Shown: in pieces, positions 24,775 through 37,362 of the stretch
Position numbering within the stretch: position 1 is the stretch's first letter
Layout of the letters: the number at the start of each line of letters is the position of its first letter
From: Lineus longissimus
Taxonomy: Eukaryota; Nemertea; Pilidiophora; Heteronemertea; Lineidae
NCBI RefSeq assembly: GCF_910592395.1
Contig: NC_088318.1
Span: forward strand, 14,134,349 to 14,198,348
Reading direction: 5' to 3'
Length of the DNA: 64,000 bases
Translations under genes and position numbers: made by a program
Notes under the pieces: model-generated
Told to the model about the DNA's origin: nothing
Database searches by the model: none
What the model saw: only the letters and a program-made list of their open reading frames with translations

Positions 24775-27700
24775 ACTCGGTCACTTTTATCAAGACAACA
24801 AACTCCATCCAGCAGTCAGGGACATAACACTTAGGCAAGGGAACCTCCATCATTTGGACGCAGTTGACCACGACTAAATGATGAGCGCATAAACAATGCG
24901 GCGTCCTAGGGATTGAGTCATCGTTCATCGTTCCATTGTCTTCCAATCTTAATGATTGCCCAAGGTTTCCGAGGCGGTCTCGGGTGTCGTAGGTCATCTA
25001 CGCTTCACTTGAACGGCAGGGAAGAGGCTAAAGTGTCCATATGTCATCGTTGGTGGTCATTTTGAGGAGTCTGATGGCCGGCTTGCATGCCTTCTTCTGT
25101 GATCACTCTCTCTTTTTAGCAGACACTGTTGTACTCTTTTGAAACAAATTTTGAAGCCTGTCCATACAGGGCTGAAAGTGTCAATAAGTCCCCTTGGGTG
25201 GTCGTCGTTCCATCCTATCCAAATTTCAAATGATCAAAACTGTGACAGTTCAAGATGGCTGCATAGATTGATGCACATGTCTTCACACTACATGGGTGTA
25301 ATTAGGGTCTAGGCATGCATGGAGGGGAAGGGGGGCAAAACACCTCTGTCAATCCAAAAGGTGCCCCGAATCTCCCCTTCTCCTACCCTGTAAGACTTTT
25401 GGGAATTCATCCCCATTGAGCCGGTCATATCGAAGAAGTGATTTTCTGTCTGTTTACCTGGTGCCTAATTTGAATATAAATTAATACTTGTATCTGCGAT
25501 AGAAAGTACGCTATTTGATTAGGCGGCTTTATGAAGAATTGAACGAGCGGTGATGAGATCATCAGTATGCGTAAGACGCAGCCCCCAGCGCCACAAATAG
25601 TCAATCCTTTCGGCGAACTGACAACTTCATATCCTGTTGCTGGAGATGGAAAAAGATTCTTATAGGAACCAATTTTCATACAAATCACCGGCGTATATTG
25701 CCTGATTAAAAATACTATCTGCGACGGCGGATTCTTTCATCTCTAAATTACTCATCGGCGAAAACCAAATCTGGATGTGACAGTTTTGGATTACCTTCTT
25801 GATATTAGCATTAGAGAAACATGACGAAAATGAAGCGATTTAGTTACTTTGTTTAACCAATTAGAGATGACAGAAGTGAAATTTCGATGAATAATACGAG
25901 TGAGTTTTCGACGGGCGCCGACGACAATTTCATCCAATCGCAATTAAGAATATTACCATATATGCAGAAGACGGAACGCTTCGTTTGCGTCAGTCCGTCG
26001 TGGCAAAGATGTGCAAATTTCAACTCATTTTGAAGTAATCTAATCTGCATATTTAAGAGTTGGGGTGACTCCATTTGAAATGTGATTTTGTTTAGAATCT
26101 CTAAGACAGCGAACCTAGATTTGATGAGAATGCCTACTAGAAAGTCTGTTATTAAAGAGGTCCGGCCATGATTTGTTGAAAAAAATTCTGACTCTAAAAC
26201 ATGGCATCCCTCCCACCCCCTCAGGGAAACAGATTTCTTTTTATACGATTAACAGTATAATTGAGAAGGCCCCCAAAGATAAATTTAAGTTTTCAGTCTT
26301 TTATTTTCTGTCAGAACTGCTCCACTACTAAAAAATTAACTTGGTTAAGAGTGTCATGCCTAACCCAGACCAAGGTAGACTTCACACAACTACTTCCTGG
26401 CGTTATTCCGCGGTATTAAATCTTCATTTACGAGGTGTTATTGTTACAAAAGTTGACGCGAGGCCGTCGGATCTTGCCATCAACGATAATGGATATTATG
26501 TGACTTACTTATCTCTGCGCTCATCATTTCGCTGGCTCAGTATTAAACTGATGAGTTTATTGAAACTCATTGGCGGGAATTTATTTAAGTCAGGATGTAC
26601 GCGGGGTGCCCTTGTTGGTGATGTGGTGACGACGGTGACAGGCCCTGACTAATATACCTCCAAGAGTGAGAGAACACAAAAAGGAGAATGGCGTAAAAGC
26701 ATATCATGAAAATAAGAATGTCACAATCTCAAATTCAAGTTCAAATTTCAAATTTTAAATGCAAATAATTTGGCCTTCTTACATTTCCAGTGAAAAAATT
26801 TACTGCACATTTCAAATTTTTTTTGTTTAAAATACACACATGACATCGGAGTCTTCCAACCTTGGAACAGACCCAAATTACAATTGTCACTCTGCAGGCA
26901 CGAATCTGTGCTCATCGCCAGATTTTACCCATAATTCAATTCTTATAAACTGGTTTGGTATTCTCGACATGTAGCGCTATCTGAATGATAAAGTTCGAAT
27001 TTAACAATTTCGGATAATTTGATAGAAATTAAATGAAGGTCCTAGAAACGGGGAAAATTAAGTTTGAAATGAACGCTAAGATTTTTCAATTGGTATATTT
27101 TATTGGCAGATCTAGAATTATCTGTGGTAATGCTTTTATGTCGAAAAATCTGACAAATTGAATTTCTCAACTTCTTTACAGCAACAAAATCTCTGGTGAA
27201 TTTGAAGAAACTCCAAAAAATAAGCATAAACATTTGTTGGTATCTATAAGCATAATAATGGTGATCTGATTTGTGTAATAATCATAAATTGAATCAATCA
27301 TTCAAGGAATAGTGTGGTACCTTTGAGCAGAACTAAATTCAAGATGGCTGCCATAACGGCCATCTTTAAAAAGTGAAAGCATGAATGTAGACAGGCCGCT
27401 CCCTCTATAATCAGACTCCAAACAGCCTCATGAGATGGTATAAAATGTGTCAAAAGAAGATTCCCGGAGCCGGACACAGAACAAAACAGCACAGTAAAAT
27501 ATGACCGCAGCTAATGGCTGACCACGTCAACGAATTATGAGGCTGCACCGGATTGGACCACATCACCCTGCCCATCCGAAATCTGGTCGAACAAAAGCAC
27601 GAGATAAGTAATGAGAAAGATATTGTAAAGCCATGTAGCAATTCATTATGGAGGGGAATCGACGCATCTCCGTATGATACAGAGTTGGCAACGCAAGATC

Positions 27701-27886
27701 CGCCCAATGCAAATAGACTGCGGTCACATTCGTATATGAATAAGAAATGCTAGCACTTAACCAGATGAACTAATTTTCTTCTCAATCAAACTTTGTGCGA
27801 AAAACTCAATGCGTCACTAAAAGTACAAAGCATTAAATGATACTCGAGTATTTGCTCAGCTTGACAAGATGGCAATGATTTCAATC
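24775..27886. other. Gene-free stretch
   Basis: No recognisable gene, TIR or tRNA-like element. Runs such as TTCAAATTTCAAATTTTAAAT near 26,740 are low complexity. Confidence 0.5.
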
Positions 27887-28073
27887 TCAAGCTAACGTCA
27901 CCTGAGTAACCTGTCTGTTTTCTGTATGAAGCAGTATTGTTGCGGTCATCCTAGGACGGCACAGAATCCTGTCTAAAACTAGTCTTACACTTTCCTGCAC
28001 AATTCCTTCATGCGACTGTTCATAAACAAATAAAGATACACCTGCTCTTCTAGCAAATTCAGTGACACCAATT
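27887..28073 (-). CDS. Possible terminal exon with histone-H4-like fold
   Basis: Read on the minus strand, an acceptor-like ATCTTTGACTAG ends at 28,074. The following frame is open for 62 codons to a TGA at 27,887-27,889. The peptide contains FARRAGV, then FVYEQSHEGIVQESVRLVLD, then TENRQVTQV. This lines up in order with the H4 segments LARRGGV, IYEETRGVLKVFLENVI and a TEH..RKTVTAMDV-like end, with loop 1 about three residues shorter and an insertion before the last helix. There is no in-frame ATG, as expected of a downstream exon, but no upstream exon was found. It could be a diverged histone-fold gene, a decayed H4 copy or a coincidence. Confidence 0.25.
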
Positions 28074-31000
28074 CTAGTCAAAGATTTTTCTATCTAGTAA
28101 TTTTCATGTGGCAATGGGAGAACTTTCCCGTGGCCAGATTTTGGTCACAGACGACGGATTATATCACACCGCCAGAATATTTTTCTAACACCATCTATTT
28201 CCTTTCACAAAATTGGAAGATTTTCGTCGGGATTTCCCTGGTCTTCTTCCTGAGCCACATGATGAATGGCACATTAGCAAACGGAGAAATTATATACAAT
28301 AAGGGAATGGCCTAATCTTGAAAAGTTGGCGAACTCATCTTGTGGAAGTCAAATCAAGGGCTGATGAATATGCAGTGTGGTCATGATTTATCTAGGATTG
28401 AGAGGCATTCTGCCTTTACTTTAGGCAATAGTTTTGGCTAGCTCAGGCATGTTAGAACTGATTATGTGTTTGGAATGCAGGAGAGAAATTTCCCCACAAC
28501 GGATTATGGTACCATTTAGGAACTATGACGTTCTGATGGCCATTGAAACTTTTATTCAGGCCAGCTCACCTTTAAGTGTTGTTAAACCCATCTGCAATGA
28601 ACTCAATGCCAGAATGAGTTAACTGATGCCAATTGAGACAAGTTATCTAGCGGAATCGCGAGACTATTGTACCGCCTCGAGCAGAGGTGTCAAAATGCAT
28701 TAATGTCTCAATGATGATGGACGCAGATCGAAGGTGTCACATGGCCGTCGCTTCCCAAGTGAGCAGTCGAGGCAAAATCTCGGGCAACGGAACGAGAAAT
28801 ATGAATGCGGCGATGCGAAATCTGATCACATGACGCTGGACAGGTCGCGGGTAATTATTCATCCATTAGCCTGGTCATAGTTCAGGTGCGAGCGAATTGA
28901 CGATTCTTAGACCAGATCTCGTGTCATCATCGGAGACTTAGCCTCATCGGAGTCGCCAGTGCAAAAATTTATTACTTATTAATGTGTTGTCACAATGTGG
29001 AAAGTTAGGCGGCTCTAAAGTCCATTAGCGGGGTCGTGTTTAGAGTGATGCTACTTTCGCCGCTCTGACCCGCCACTCAAAATACATAGATCGGGCTTAG
29101 TAGGGTCCAATCCCATGGGGGTTCTTGCAAACTTGACACTCCCCAGACGGACGTCGTTTGAGTGATGCATTCATAAATGTATGGCTCCGTTCGGTCAACA
29201 CATGTTCACACATTGAACGTCTCATCTCGATGGATTAACCCGGCTGTTTAGGAGACAGCAAAGGGCCAGGGGGTAATGGACCCCTCTCATGGTTCGGTTT
29301 GGAGGAAGCATTCAAAACGCACCCTTTATAGGTATTGTCCCAGAGTTTCTGCCCCTGAAATTGGCTTACAGAATATCCCCCTTCATCCCCCCCAGAAAAG
29401 GAAACATATTGTGGCCTATTAGAACCTTGAGGAACCAGTGACCAGTGACTTTTTTTGGACAATGCCCCAGACAATCATGACCATAGCAAACTCAATCTTG
29501 AAATGATTATGCGCTAACCTGGCCCATCCTATCGTCATAAAGAGCATTATCCACGCGCCCGGGAGAAATACTATCTACTGCCCGCTTAATCTTAGCAATA
29601 AATATTCCATTCCTCATGTCAAAGCAGCATTATTACACACAAGGCAAAAAATGCATCTTCCAATAAGATCACGAGTGATTTTGACATGCAATAAGCTTAC
29701 GGACATGGCAGCGTTATTACAGCGTACCGATTCATCATTTTGCTCGTGATGTCAGATTGGCAAGAAATTCTGATGTAGAGAAGACTTTTTTCTTATTCAA
29801 TTCCTTGTTTTGGACAACTGGGCCCAAATTTGTAAAAAAGTTTCATAACGTTTCATTCTCCCCTCCTCATATCAACGGCCAGCCTGGCCTGACAAGCCCA
29901 AGATCTCATCATCGCTTTCCCATGATTCGAATATCCCCTAACGTCACCCGCGTCAAGAAAGTACTCGCCGAGTGTATGATTATTTTATCATTACGATGTG
30001 TCGTTCATCATCATCATTCGTGACACTTCGCCGAATTAAACCATGTACAAATACGTGGCATTTTCCCCAAGATTATACATAGTTGACATCCGATAAATTA
30101 ACGATGGCCCCATCTGATAAATCTCCTTGACGAGAAGACGTTCATTTATTACGGGGATCTCGAATGAAAAGAAACGGAATTGCAAAATGAAATACATTTG
30201 ATGATGAATTCGTGACTTATTTTCGTACAGATGGCTAAGAGGAACGGACCATTTTGACATCTGTTCGAGGAAGATGCAAGATGTACTTTTACAAAATGAA
30301 AAGAAGATTGATAAAAGCCCAAGTGGTAATCCAGTATGTCTCAAAGACGACAACATTATTCAGTTTCGCATGCTTCTGTCCCTAGTTCCCATGCAACAAA
30401 TTCCTCCATGGCTGTGTTGCAGGTCGCGAAGATAAAAATCGCCCGTTTGAGAAGCGTTTTACAAACAATGGTACCAACCATCAAACTAATCAGTGTTGAC
30501 GAGGTGCTAATTATCAACTCATTATAAATTTACCATGTCCTACCCTGGTAGTGAATATTTACAGAAAATTGCACCGCTAAATCGTGAGTGTGACATGAAA
30601 TCACAGCCGACACCCAATATCTAATTTGTGTATTTTCACAACTTGTATAGCGAGTGGCGCTGACAAATGACATCGAGTTGTTTAAAGTTTACACACTGGA
30701 AGCTCTTAAGAGAAGTTGGAGCACTCTAAACATCGTCGAGAGACCCCTCGAAAATGTAACTAGATACGAAATAATTATTAGCTCAAATCTCGGCAAATAC
30801 CGGGTCAAGAAGAAAACGCGCTTCAACGAAGACGATTCAATTTGCCAGCGTCTTCAAAGCTACTTAATTACCATTCAATATGATATTTGTCAGCGCGGGT
30901 CATCATAGGATCACGCTGATCTGAGCGAGAAACGGCGCCTAATGGAAATCATAGCAAGGTTAATTTAAACTTGAAATGGAATTTCGCGCATTGACATCTG

Positions 31001-31130
31001 GCCGGCTTGCTCCAAGTGTCATCCAAGCAGAAATGATTACCGCTCGGATTCTTATTAACCGAACAGAACGCAAAATTGGATATAACGGGAAATAGAAAAG
31101 GAGTAATTGCGATGTTTCTGGGGTCAGGGT
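28074..31130. other. Gene-free stretch
   Basis: No recognisable gene. I looked on the minus strand for exons upstream of the histone-like segment and recognised none. A short C-rich run lies near 29,380-29,400. Confidence 0.45.
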
Positions 31131-31215
31131 TTGTAGGGAGCGTGGTGGTGTAGTGGAACTGGCCTGATTGATAACCAGGTGATTTCAGGCTCAAATCTTA
31201 CAGCTTTCCAACTAC
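31131..31215 (+). mobile_element. Eroded tRNA-like SINE head
   Basis: TGGTGTAGTGG (31,146-31,156) matches an A box. The B-box position holds GGCTCAAATCT (31,188-31,198), a degenerate GGTTCRANNCC. The spacing is right for a tRNA-derived head. No clear body or simple-repeat tail follows, so this looks like an old, decayed copy. Confidence 0.45.
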
Positions 31216-32628
31216 CTCTTAACTCGGGTCGCTGCTGAATGTCACTGATCTAGGGATACATATTACGCCACGAAAAATGTGTGATTACTCACTTCTAAGA
31301 ATAGATTGTACGCATTTATCGCCCCAAATAAGGACGATTTTGAGGTCAAAAGGGTTTAGCACATAAAGTGCAATGCTCTGTAATATTTCACATCCGAACA
31401 AAGAGAATGACGTCTCGACAAATTATTCGCAAAAGTCGCCGAAAACACGTTCAACATTTATACTCCTGATTAAATTGTTTGTTTTGGGTTTATCGAATGC
31501 GGGGATGATTGATGATGATGATGTTATTTGGGTAGATATAAGTCGTGGAATTCCTTGATACCGCCACTCGCACTTTTCCAATCATCAGTGGTATTGGCCC
31601 GTAATGACTTTTTAACTGTTTTCCACATAAAGGTTCATTTTTCAACTTTTATTGGAACAAGTTGTCTACATTTTGCAAATAACTCACATCAGGGCAATAA
31701 ATTGGCATCAAACTAATAAATTACCATCAATTAAAAACGATTCAACTTTGTAGCTCATTGTGTGATCGCATAATTTGTAGACAGAAACATCTGATGAAAG
31801 TTGAAATCCCAAACCCTGGGTTGTACTGTCATAAAAGAGCTGTGATCTGAAACCATGTGACAATCTGAGCAACTCCTAACGAACTATTGGATTCGGATCG
31901 AACTTTATATTCAAATATCCGATTACCCCCCTCATTAAAAACCAAATCATTCAAAAACAAAGCAAATATAACCGGATAATTGAGTTATCTTTTGATTCAG
32001 ATTGTTGGTGTCACATTAATGTCCACGTTTTTATATCCGAGTCGCATTTCAACCGCTGAGGAATCAATGTTATGATGTGCAGGATCATTTTATAATGAGC
32101 ACTATGCATGGTCATACCAGGTTACATTCTGGGCAGTGTCCACGCCCGGGGGCATATGATTCTTGGCTAATTATCAAGTTTTTGTTTGTGATATACTGTC
32201 ACAGTTCTACTTTGCCCGCGGGCCCCCTCCCCTTCCTAACATTGCTAGTATTATGAAACACATTATTTATATGGACAATGTCTTATGAAGTATTCAGACT
32301 TACAAAACTAACCAGAGAATAGCTGTGTTTACAGTATCAGTAACCCATCCACAGAAGCCTCACGTCGTATTATTGCGACAAATTTTTCACTAGGTAATGT
32401 CAAGTCATTGTCACAAAAACCAAATCACTTCCTCGCTTTTATGGTTTCGAGGCGAACGTTTTTGACAAGCGGGAATTTCTAAGATGCGCCCTAATCAAGG
32501 AGATGTCAATGGTGTAATGAGTTGTGCGGGGTAGGCGTATGATGTTGGTGATGGGGTTAAGCATGGTCGAAGGGGTGTTTTTTTCTGTTGGGTAGGGTTC
32601 ATTTAGGTTGAGAGATGGACAGACTAAA
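31216..32628. other. No gene seen
   Basis: AT-rich DNA with a short GAT microsatellite near 31,500-31,525 and no other recognisable structure. Confidence 0.5.
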
Positions 32629-32812
32629 GTACAGTAGAACCTCCCTTAGCGGACACCTCCGCTAAGGGACACCCTCTGCTAAGGACACCCTCTCAATTAA
32701 GGACACTAGTTTTCGTCCCAAGTACGTTGTTTCCATTCAATTTGACCTCTCTAATCAGGACACTTCTCTATTAAGGACAGCACTTTTCAGTCCCGAGGGT
32801 TTTCTACAATGC
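32629..32812 (+). mobile_element. GTACAGTAGAACCTC-family element, longer copy
   Basis: Starts GTACAGTAGAACCTCCC and carries repeated GGACACC/CTAAGGACACC words, then an internal TTTCCATTCAATTTGACC block and a second half with CTCTATTAAGGACAG. The right end is degraded. The internal block and the CTATTAAGGACA words tie it to the copy at 15,530-15,640 in the opposite orientation. Confidence 0.7.
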
Positions 32813-33757
32813 ACAAGGGCTGCTTGCTATAAAGTAGAGAGAACGATAATTGACACAATTCCTTAAACGACTCAAAACACAAAATACTGCTTTGCCAGCC
32901 CCTTTGATGTTACGATAGCCGACCCAAGACCATGAATAGCTGAAAATGATAAATAACAAATGTCAACGCATAAGCCATGAGATAAGTCTAATCATGGGTA
33001 AACTGCTCTAAATGGCCGCATTAAACCTAACGTTATGATAACACGCACCCCGTTGACATTCGTCACCCGGCATGCCGCCGGAAATATCATACCCATGGTC
33101 CTCTAGCGAGTTAAATACTTGATAAAACCGCATAATCTAGTGTCGAAAATGAATCGCGAAAATCCTCCCTGGGCAATCAGACGGTGAAAAATGACCCGGA
33201 GATTCCACTTGCAGCGGCATACGCCAAGTTTAATTTTGGAATTTTAGCACAACCCAAAGCTATAAATCACCATTGTGCGCTTATCCGAGTACAGAGTCAC
33301 CGGGAGAATTTATAAAATGGCACCCGTTGTAATCTATTCGACAATTATTATTTTGGTTCGCTGGGCCATATGCTATGAAAATGTGTTGAAGGAGGCAATT
33401 GGCAATTGTTTTATGCATCCCATAATATTCATTGTGCGTCTTGATCAGGAAAGTCACGAGCAGACGACGGTCGTTTGGTTTTGAATAATCGCCAGATATA
33501 CAAAATGAGAGGCCGACGAGAGTAGTGGAGATTTAACCCCTTTCGACTATTGGCCACTTTTGGAGCAAACTATTGGAATTTGGAAGGAAGGTCCAGTCTA
33601 CCTGCAGTTTTGTTATGCTGTTGAACAGAATATATGTCAGGTGTAATACCAGCTCATAATGTCTCGACGCTCAACTCTCAACTCAGTTTTTTACTTTGAC
33701 CTGAAATCCCCTGTCTATTTCAACAGGGAGAGAGCCAACTACAAGTTACACCTCTCC
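32813..33757. other. No gene seen
   Basis: Nothing recognisable between the two mobile elements. Confidence 0.5.
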
Positions 33758-34128
33758 AATAGCAGTCCGCGAAGATGACGTCACTGCAGCTGCTGCCCTC
33801 TATTTCCCCATCGCTGAATTACAGGCAATGTCGGACAAACATGCGGTTTCGTAATGGATTCAGGCTTTCTAACTAGGGCAGTTAGATTCAATCTGGCACA
33901 TGTCCGAGTGTTGGAAATACTACATAATTGTTCTGAATACTTCTCTCTCTGACTCTATGGTATCATTCATACTAAAAACAATGCAGGGTCAAAGATAATT
34001 GACTTTGAAATAAGCTCAAATGCGTAGAAATAAGTGTCGATGTCCGACTGTCACGTGACTAAAACGTCATCAATATCTTATGCAAATGACCTTGTGAGCT
34101 ATAAATAGTAACTTCGCGGAATGCTATA
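33758..34128 (+). mobile_element. 371-bp MITE, copy 1
   Basis: Its ends are imperfect inverted repeats: AATAGCAGTCCGCGAAG on the left, and CTTCGCGGAATGCTAT on the right, which reads ATAGCATTCCGCGAAG in reverse. A nearly identical copy in the opposite orientation lies at 61,338-61,714 inside an intron of the ZFP64-like gene; by eye there are roughly ten substitutions and one 7-base indel. There is no coding capacity. It carries TGACGTCA (33,776-33,783, CRE), TCACGTGA (E-box, about 34,051), ATGCAAAT (34,080-34,087, POU octamer) and CTATAAATAG (34,099-34,108, MEF2/TATA-like), all kept in the other copy. The target-site duplication is unclear. Confidence 0.85.
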
Positions 34129-34428
34129 AAGACACTTTCAGTCCAATCATCATGACAAACTATCATCTTACGTCCTCGACGTTCCCGCAACTCGTCATCT
34201 TCTTATGATATTACAGCCACACAATTTGCCGGCCCTTTAAGATATTGATATTTTATATTGACGCATTAATCGCTGACGATGCCCGGCGGGAATATCGCTC
34301 ATAAGCGTTATGAATTATTGTAGCCGTCGAGAGGAGACCCTTTAAGAAACTACGGTTATGGGGGTAGATGACTTGGTAGCACTAAGAGGAAGAGATTCAA
34401 ATTCTGGAAGTTGCAAGTTTGAATCTTA

Positions 34429-34592
34429 TATTTCTTGAACACTTTAACTGCCAAACCATATAGATTTACATGGAGCCAAAATCCCCTCTTCAAAGTAGTC
34501 AAACCTGCTCTATTTCTTGAACACTTTAACTGCCAAACCATATAGATTTACATGGAGCCAAAATCCCCTCTTCAAAGTAGTCAAACCTGCTC
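34429..34592. repeat. Perfect 82-bp tandem duplication
   Basis: The block TATTTCTTGAACAC...AAACCTGCTC occurs at 34,429-34,510 and again immediately at 34,511-34,592, with no difference that I can see. Perfect identity indicates a very recent event or an assembly artefact. The preceding bases (GCAAGTTTGAATCTTA) look weakly B-box-like, but no convincing A box precedes them. Confidence 0.9.
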
Positions 34593-37004
34593 TAAAAGCT
34601 TTGACGTTAAAATAAACACCATTTTAGGGAGAGGCAAGGAACTTATCTTATCATCCTGTCACGTCATTACCCTATGCCAACTTTTAACACGTTATAAAGA
34701 TGCCCCGCGCCACTCACCGCGTACGAGGACAAGATAAAAAGATAGCATGTCACTGGTTTCACACCTATCACCATCATAGGTCAAGATTCAATTCCGATAT
34801 TCCCCAATAATATCACCTATCAAAACATTCGCTGCAACTCAAAGCCCCCGTTGAATAATTTACGATTTTTATCGACCAATCAAATATCCCCTTATTATAT
34901 TCAAATCAAAGATTATCGGTTCTTTCACGCACCTGTCTAAACCTTGACATTTTCACAGAAAACATGTTATTGAATATTCTTAATAACACGCTTCAAGTTT
35001 GCAGCTGTCCTAATCTGTACTGTAATCGTCAAATATAGGCATTCCGATCGCGAATTATGATTTTCCTAATCACGGTACTATCATGTGTTAGCTGAGCATC
35101 ATTATTACTCGCTGCGCAATTATTGGATAGTTTAGGATTTGATCCAGGGGATTGCCGCGAAGCCCCAAACAAACAAGACAGATGCGGTAAACTTTGTCAT
35201 CCGATCATCCTATCGTCCTCCGATATCAAATAATCCCGCGTTATTCGTCCAATCTCCTCGCAAACTTATAGATTTTAATAGCCATATTATCCTACAGGGA
35301 TCGCGATCCGATTCCTTGTGTCAATTGCAAATCGATCGACCCCAGACGGCCTGTGCCCCCCTTGGTAAATCTTCATAACGATATCGCCAAGTGAGACATT
35401 TACGCGCGTTGTCAGCAAACGGCAGAACCCCGCCGAGCCCCGTCAATACCCAAGATTCCGTTATGATGAAAAATAAATGAAATCTTCTCCGTGATAAATC
35501 ATACGATGATAAAACGCCACCTAATGGGCAATTTGGCGACAAATATATGAGATTTTACAACGCCTTGTCACATTATTGCGTTCAGAATGACGTGTACACT
35601 TATTACTCACAATAACTCGTTATTTATTTGATATTATATCGTCAGCTAAAGGACTACTCGGCGTATTAACCTGTGAATTAATACGCATTATGTCAGGAAC
35701 TATTTTGTATGGTAATCGCCACTCACGGGTCAATGGGACCATGTAAATATTATTTCTGCGACTATCATCACGACGTTTATAAGATTGACGGCTACGACGC
35801 AATGCATTATGGATGTGATATCGTAAGATCTTAAAGGGTCATTGCACGCTATTGCTATAATAACTTATTATCGTTATGAGACGGCATAATGCTCCTATCG
35901 CTGTAGCCTGTGATGATTGAAGCTGACTAGCTCATGTTATCAGTTCAACGGGTGATGAGAGGCCGGGGAGAAAGTGCACGGCAATATTGCCATAGCATGC
36001 TACGCTATTATATTAGCTCTTAAGAGATCGACATGCGTTATGGCTATGATAAATTCTGATGGTGACGAGTTATCAAATCAGAAAGAAGAGTTTGTGGCCC
36101 GTGGAGCTTAAGACACGGTCATATACATGTGTACTGAGAAGCAGATGACTTGATGTCTGGAGCCAATAGGGGGCACTGTGGTGTAAGGGTTCTAGTATAA
36201 CGCTCAGACGCCCCTTCCTTTACCAGGATTACGTAACCACAGACTTTCTGTGCCCATTTATTTTTCAAATCTGCAAAGTTCTAGGAAAAAAATCTTGGTA
36301 ATTTCCACTTTGGAGGATGACAAAATTTCTGAGCGTTTTTCAAATTTTACCGCATTATTTTTGATAGGAGGTTCTACTGTACCATGCAATGTACCAAACA
36401 CTGTAACAAAACCGTGGCAACGAAAGTGTGCTTCATCAACTCATCTGCCCTGGGGTATCGATCCACGAAAGGAACAGAATTTGTCGAATTAATGAATAAA
36501 ATTTTCGACTGAGATTAATCCAGCACCTGTCTCTAACAAAACTGTCCTAAATATTTGGATGTCGCGCTATTATTTCAGGCTTTTATATCAATTGGTTTCA
36601 CCCAAGAGTCAATCGAAGTATAGATCACCTGGGTTCACGCTCTCTGGGAAGGCATAAGCCACTTTTTGTCTCAAAAGGGACCAAAGCTGCCTGAAAACCA
36701 ATATTTTTCAAGCCAAGTTTTCTGTGGCCTACGACCAAGGGAGATCGAGGGGGGGTGAGCGCAACTGAGGGCAAAGACGCACCGATTCTGTCGCTAGATC
36801 ATGTCTAACTCGTGTCACAGCCTGTCTTGTGTCTATTGATTTTCTTTACTGTTTGTGAAATGAAACAACTAATTCATCACCTGCACATTCATCTCGCAAT
36901 GATTGAATTTTTCACCAGGAGGTTGGTTATTGACGTAGCGGTGTACTGTAAAATGTCAAATTTTGAGAATAATCTTGATTCGTAAAGGAACACTTTCATA
37001 AAGG
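34593..37004. other. Gene-free stretch
   Basis: No recognisable gene. TGGTGTAAGGG near 36,179 resembles an A box but has no B box. GATAGGAGGTTCTACTGTACC near 36,365 looks like the right terminus of the GTACAGTAGAACCTC family, without the rest of the element. Confidence 0.4.
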
Positions 37005-37362
37005 AAGTACAGTGCTTCAATAGCGGACACCTCTCTATAACGACTCTTCTATAACGACTCTTCTGTAACGACTCTTCTGTACCGACTCTTCTGGACTCTC
37101 CTATAACGACTCTTCTGTAACGACTCTTCTGTAACGCCTCTTCTGTACTGACTCTTCTGTAACGACTCTCCTGTAACGACTCTTCTATAACGACTCTTCT
37201 ATAACGACTCTTCTATAACGACTCTTCTGTAACGACTCTTCTGTAACGACTCTTCTGTAACGACTCTTCTGTAACGACTCTTCTGTAACGACTCTTCTGT
37301 AACGACTCTTCTATAACGACTCTTCTATAACGACTCTCCTATAACGACTCTTCTATAACGAG
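37005..37362 (+). repeat. 14-bp minisatellite (CGACTCTTCTRTAA)n
   Basis: About 24 copies of CGACTCTTCTATAA or its TGTAA variant run from about 37,040 to 37,362, with a few shortened or changed units near 37,085-37,175. The array starts straight out of AGTACAGTGCTTCAATAGCGG then ACACCTCTCTATAACGAC, a recognisable left end of the GTACAGTAGAACCTC family, so it appears to have expanded from inside such an element. Confidence 0.92.

Noticed and set aside
23539-24834. 431-codon open frame as a protein-coding gene
   Set aside because: It is the translation of the 180/191-bp array, drifts between frames of the unit, shows no known domain and has parallel open frames in other phases.
37020-37362. CRISPR-like array
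   Set aside because: There are no spacers, the unit is 14 bp head to tail, and the genome is eukaryotic.
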